Positions 60,725 to 64,000 of a stretch of 64,000 bases of DNA are shown piece by piece. The translations under genes were made by a program, and so were the position numbers. Within the stretch, counting starts at the first letter, position 1. Every line of letters starts with the position of its first letter. The notes beneath the pieces were generated by a model. That model saw only the letters and a program-made list of their open reading frames with translations, did not search any database and was not told where the DNA came from. This stretch comes from Candidatus Schneideria nysicola (lineage in GTDB: Bacteria > Pseudomonadota > Gammaproteobacteria > Enterobacterales > Enterobacteriaceae), in the NCBI RefSeq assembly GCF_019923565.1, contig NZ_CP074435.1, forward strand, positions 498,501 to 562,500, in the 5' to 3' direction.

Positions 60725-61729
60725 ATGATATTACAGTCAAAATTTGATTCAAAAGAAAAAATAAAGTTAATACAATCCATTAGTGAATTATTAAAAAAAA
60801 ATAATGCAGTAGTAGTTGCTCACTATTATACCGACCCTGACATTCAATTACTTGCAGATTTAACAGGTGGATGTGTAGCGGATTCTCTAGAAATGGCTTG
60901 TTTTTCTCAAAAACATTCAGCTCAAACTTTATTAGTAGCAGGTGTACGTTTTATGGGAGAAACAGCTAAAATTCTTAATCCTGAAAAAAAAGTATTAATG
61001 CCTAATCTTCAAGCAGAATGTTCATTAGATATTGGTTGTCCAGCCGAAAAATTTAATGCTTTTTGTCAAGCACATTCAGATCGTACCGTAGTAGTATATG
61101 CCAATACCTCTGCTGCTGTTAAAGCAAGAGCGGATTGGGTTGTAACCTCTAGTATTGCAGTAGATCTTATCGATTACTTAGATAGACTCGGAGAAAAAAT
61201 AATTTGGGCTCCTGATCGTCATCTTGGATATTATGTACAAAAAAAAACGGGAGCAGATATGATTTGTTGGCAAAGTGCATGTATAGTTCATGAAGAGTTT
61301 AAAACTCAAGCTTTGGTACAAATTAAACAATTACATCCTGATGCCGCCGTTTTAGTCCATCCGGAATCACCTCAGACTGTTGTGGACTTAGCCGATGTTG
61401 TTGGATCTACTAGTCAATTAATTACGGCTGCAAAAAATTTGCCTCATCAGAAGATGATTGTTGCAACTGATCGAGGAATTTTTTATAAGATGCAAAAAGC
61501 TTGCCCCAATAAAATATTTTTGGAAGCTCCTACTACAGGAGAAGGAGCGACATGTAAAAGTTGTGCTCATTGTCCTTGGATGGCCATGAATACACTAGAA
61601 GATATATTCACCTGTTTAGATATAGGTGGAGAAAAATATGAAATAAAAATAGAAGAAAACATACGTAAAAAAGCTTTTGTTCCATTAAATCGGATGCTTT
61701 CTTATGTAAAGAAATTTAAATGCAAATAA
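60725..61729 (+). CDS. nadA: Quinolinate synthase NadA
   Basis: NadA condenses iminoaspartate and dihydroxyacetone phosphate to quinolinate in NAD synthesis, using a 4Fe-4S cluster. The 334-residue protein (347 in E. coli) aligns throughout apart from an N-terminus about 14 residues shorter. The three cluster ligands are Cys99 (AECSLD), Cys186 (WQSACIV) and Cys283 (SCAHCPW). NadB and NadC are not in this window. It lies 67 bases before gpmA; in E. coli pnuC, zitB and aroG separate nadA from gpmA. Confidence 0.97.
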   Translation: MILQSKFDSKEKIKLIQSISELLKKNNAVVVAHYYTDPDIQLLADLTGGCVADSLEMACFSQKHSAQTLLVAGVRFMGETAKILNPEKKVLMPNLQAECSLDIGCPAEKFNAFCQAHSDRTVVVYANTSAAVKARADWVVTSSIAVDLIDYLDRLGEKIIWAPDRHLGYYVQKKTGADMICWQSACIVHEEFKTQALVQIKQLHPDAAVLVHPESPQTVVDLADVVGSTSQLITAAKNLPHQKMIVATDRGIFYKMQKACPNKIFLEAPTTGEGATCKSCAHCPWMAMNTLEDIFTCLDIGGEKYEIKIEENIRKKAFVPLNRMLSYVKKFKCK

Positions 61730-61796
61730 ACATTAACTAATTTTGTTATATTGTATAAAAATTTTATAGAAATCTAATTTATATAGGAATTCTTCA

Positions 61797-62510
61797 ATGT
61801 GTATTACTAAAATGGTATTAGTACGTCATGGTGAAAGTAAGTGGAACCAGATGAATCGTTTTACCGGTTGGACGGATATTGATCTTTCAGAAAATGGTAT
61901 AATTGATATACAGAAAACAGGAATGTTACTTAAAGAGGCAGGGTTTATATTCGATTTTGCCTATACTTCCTTATTAAAACGTGCTATTCATAGTATATGG
62001 AATATACTTGATCAGTTAGATCAAGTATGGGTTCCATTAGAAAAATCTTGGAGATTAAATGAACGTCATTATGGTGCATTACAGGGTATGAATAAGGATG
62101 AGATAGCAAAAAAATATGGAATGGAACAAGTCCATAGATGGAGAAGAAGTTTTTATGCTGTTCCTCCTAAATTAGATATAAATGATAAACGCGCCCCAAG
62201 ATTTGATCTTCGTTATGCCAAATTAGATGTAAATCAATTACCTCTGGCTGAAAGTTTAGAAATGACCATTCACCGTGTACTACCTTACTGGAAAGAAGTG
62301 ATTTTTCCTCATATCAGAAGAAAAGAAAATGTGATTATATCTGCACATGGTAATTCTATTCGCGCTATTGTTCAAATAATAGAAGAATTAAATGAAGAGG
62401 AAATTTCTGAATTAAATATACCTAATAGTATCCCTTTAGTATATGATTTTAAATATGATCCTAATACGAATACAACATTACCTATTAGAAAATATTACTT
62501 AAAAAAATAA
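61797..62510 (+). CDS. gpmA: 2,3-bisphosphoglycerate-dependent phosphoglycerate mutase
   Basis: GpmA interconverts 3- and 2-phosphoglycerate in glycolysis. The 237-residue protein (250 in E. coli) has the phosphohistidine motif [23 protein letters not shown], the catalytic glutamate in [11 protein letters not shown] and the second histidine in [11 protein letters not shown]. The last residues (IRKYYLKK) end where the E. coli chain goes on for an Ala/Lys-rich tail, so the C-terminal tail is largely missing. Confidence 0.96.
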   Translation: MCITKMVLVRHGESKWNQMNRFTGWTDIDLSENGIIDIQKTGMLLKEAGFIFDFAYTSLLKRAIHSIWNILDQLDQVWVPLEKSWRLNERHYGALQGMNKDEIAKKYGMEQVHRWRRSFYAVPPKLDINDKRAPRFDLRYAKLDVNQLPLAESLEMTIHRVLPYWKEVIFPHIRRKENVIISAHGNSIRAIVQIIEELNEEEISELNIPNSIPLVYDFKYDPNTNTTLPIRKYYLKK

Positions 62511-62588
62511 ATGAAACATTGAAAAGAGTCTTTTCTATTATTTTTTTCCTCAATCACTTCAATAATCACTATTAAGAGGCACTGATCG

Positions 62589-63443
62589 ATGTTTAAAGAC
62601 ACACAACAAGCCCTAGTTACTCAAGGTGGTAGTTTAGAATCTTATATAAGATCGGCTAATTCTTATCCGATGTTAACGGAGGAAGAAGAAAAATCTTTAT
62701 CCCAAAATCTTTACTATCATGGTGATATAGAAGCGGCAAAACAGTTAATTCTTTCTCATTTACGTTTTGTTATCCATATTGCACGTAGTTATTCTGGATA
62801 TGGTATTCCTCAAGCTGATCTTATTCAAGAAGGGAATATAGGTTTAATGAAAGCAGTGAGAAGATTTAATCCAGCAATAGGAGTACGTTTAGTCTCCTTT
62901 GCTGTTCATTGGATTAAGTCGGAAATTCATGAATATGTATTACGTAACTGGAGAATTGTCAAAGTTGCTACAACTAAAGCACAACGTAAGCTATTTTTTA
63001 ATCTACGTAAAGCCAAACAACGATTAGGTTGGTTTAATCAAGATGAAATAGATGCCGTAGCTAAAGAGTTAGGCGTTTCTAGCAAAGATGTTCGTGAAAT
63101 GGAATTTCGTATGGCGGCTCAAGATATGCATTTTGATCCTATGCCTTCTGAAGAAGAGAATAAAGAGGGGACTCTTTATCTTCAAGATAAATGTTCTCAA
63201 TTTGAAGAAGGGGATTATGACCTATATAAAGATTGGGATATGACACAATTAAATCATCTTTTATCTTGTCTAGATAAACGTAGCAAACAAATTATAGTTG
63301 CTCGTTGGTTAAATGAGCAAGAAAATAGAGTCACATTGCAAGAATTAGCTGATAAATATAATGTTTCGGCTGAAAGAATACGTCAATTAGAGAAAAATGC
63401 AATGAAAAAGATGCGATCAATAATAGAAAAAATAAATAAATAG
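62589..63443 (+). CDS. rpoH: RNA polymerase sigma-32 (heat shock sigma factor)
   Basis: RpoH directs RNA polymerase to heat shock promoters such as those of lon, clpP and chaperones in E. coli. The 284-residue protein equals E. coli in length. It has region 2 ([39 protein letters not shown]), the sigma-32-specific region C / RpoH box ([20 protein letters not shown]), and region 4.2 ([20 protein letters not shown]). AAGAGG precedes the ATG. Its TAG stop ends at 63443, directly next to the 3' end of the convergent 5S rRNA gene. Confidence 0.97.
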   Translation: MFKDTQQALVTQGGSLESYIRSANSYPMLTEEEEKSLSQNLYYHGDIEAAKQLILSHLRFVIHIARSYSGYGIPQADLIQEGNIGLMKAVRRFNPAIGVRLVSFAVHWIKSEIHEYVLRNWRIVKVATTKAQRKLFFNLRKAKQRLGWFNQDEIDAVAKELGVSSKDVREMEFRMAAQDMHFDPMPSEEENKEGTLYLQDKCSQFEEGDYDLYKDWDMTQLNHLLSCLDKRSKQIIVARWLNEQENRVTLQELADKYNVSAERIRQLEKNAMKKMRSIIEKINK

Positions 63444-63563
63444 TGCCTGGTAATCTCCTACTCTCACATGGGGAAACCCCACACTACCATCGGCGCTACG
63501 GCGTTTCACTTCTGAGTTCGGTATGGATTACAGGTGGTTCCACCGCGCTATTATCACCAGACA
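63444..63563 (-). rRNA. rrf: 5S ribosomal RNA
   Basis: The minus strand gives a 120-base 5S rRNA beginning TGTCTGG and ending CCAGGCA, whose ends pair. The internal stretch CCGAACTCAGAAGTGAAACG and the GTAGCGCCGATGGTAGTGTG segment are near identical to E. coli 5S. It follows 23S by 35 bases. The 3' end abuts the rpoH stop codon. Confidence 0.95.
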
Positions 63564-63598
63564 CTAAAAAAATAAGTCAAAATAAGTTAGGTGTTGTG

Positions 63599-64000
<402 letters not shown>

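Overview
This window looks like a stretch of the reduced, AT-rich chromosome of an enterobacterial (gammaproteobacterial) insect endosymbiont, of the general Blochmannia / Baumannia / Wigglesworthia type. The evidence is that almost every gene is a close, near full-length match to an Escherichia coli gene and that many E. coli gene neighbourhoods survive. Intergenic DNA is very AT-rich, neighbours are missing at nearly every junction, and I see no mobile elements, phage genes, CRISPR arrays or unknown open reading frames. I cannot assign a genus from the sequence alone.

Layout. (1) 1-12.2 kb, minus strand: rpoB (5' part only), rplL, rplJ, rplA, rplK, nusG, secE, three tRNA genes (Thr-GGT, Gly-TCC, Thr-TGT), efp, lon, clpX, clpP, birA, murB. 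This is the E. coli murB-birA-coaA-thrU-tyrU-glyT-thrT-tufB-secE-nusG-rpl-rpoB block with coaA, tyrU and tufB gone and an efp plus clpP-clpX-lon block inserted. (2) 12.3-18.3 kb, mostly plus strand and very AT-rich: lonH (ycbZ)-fabA, tRNA-Cys/tRNA-Leu(TAA) on minus, tRNA-Leu(CAA), ndk, dacA, lipB, lipA. (3) 18.3-24.9 kb: a trimmed mfd (minus), fabB (plus), gmk-rpoZ (minus), ybaL (plus). (4) 24.9-40.1 kb, minus: the E. coli-like envelope cluster dxr-uppS-cdsA-rseP-bamA-skp-lpxD-fabZ-lpxA-lpxB-dnaE-accA, without rnhB. (5) 40.3-42.4 kb, plus: prmB-aroC. (6) 42.4-57.4 kb, minus: a complete nuoA-N operon with fused nuoCD. (7) 57.5-64 kb: tRNA-Gly(GCC), ptsH-ptsI-crr (minus), nadA, gpmA, rpoH (plus), then 5S and the 3' end of 23S rRNA (minus).

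How the genes fit together. The window supports a cell that still builds a real Gram-negative envelope: lipid A (lpxA, lpxB, lpxD), outer-membrane protein assembly (bamA, skp), phospholipid (cdsA), undecaprenyl phosphate (dxr, uppS) and peptidoglycan (murB, dacA). Fatty acid synthesis (accA, fabA, fabB, fabZ, birA for biotinylation) feeds these and lipoate (lipB, lipA). Energy comes from PTS sugar uptake, glycolysis (gpmA) and a full complex I. Proteostasis is well kept: Lon, ClpXP, LonH, RseP and sigma-32.

I did not find a new multi-gene system. The most notable signal is domain loss. Mfd lacks the whole UvrB-like, UvrA-binding half; DnaE lacks its tau-binding tail; BirA lacks its DNA-binding domain; omega and IIA-Glc are shortened at an end. 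In each case the core is kept and a partner- or DNA-docking module is lost. Other items worth checking are a strong hairpin between lpxD and fabZ, AT-rich dyads in the divergent promoter regions, efp ending inside a tRNA gene, and rpoH ending exactly where 5S rRNA ends.
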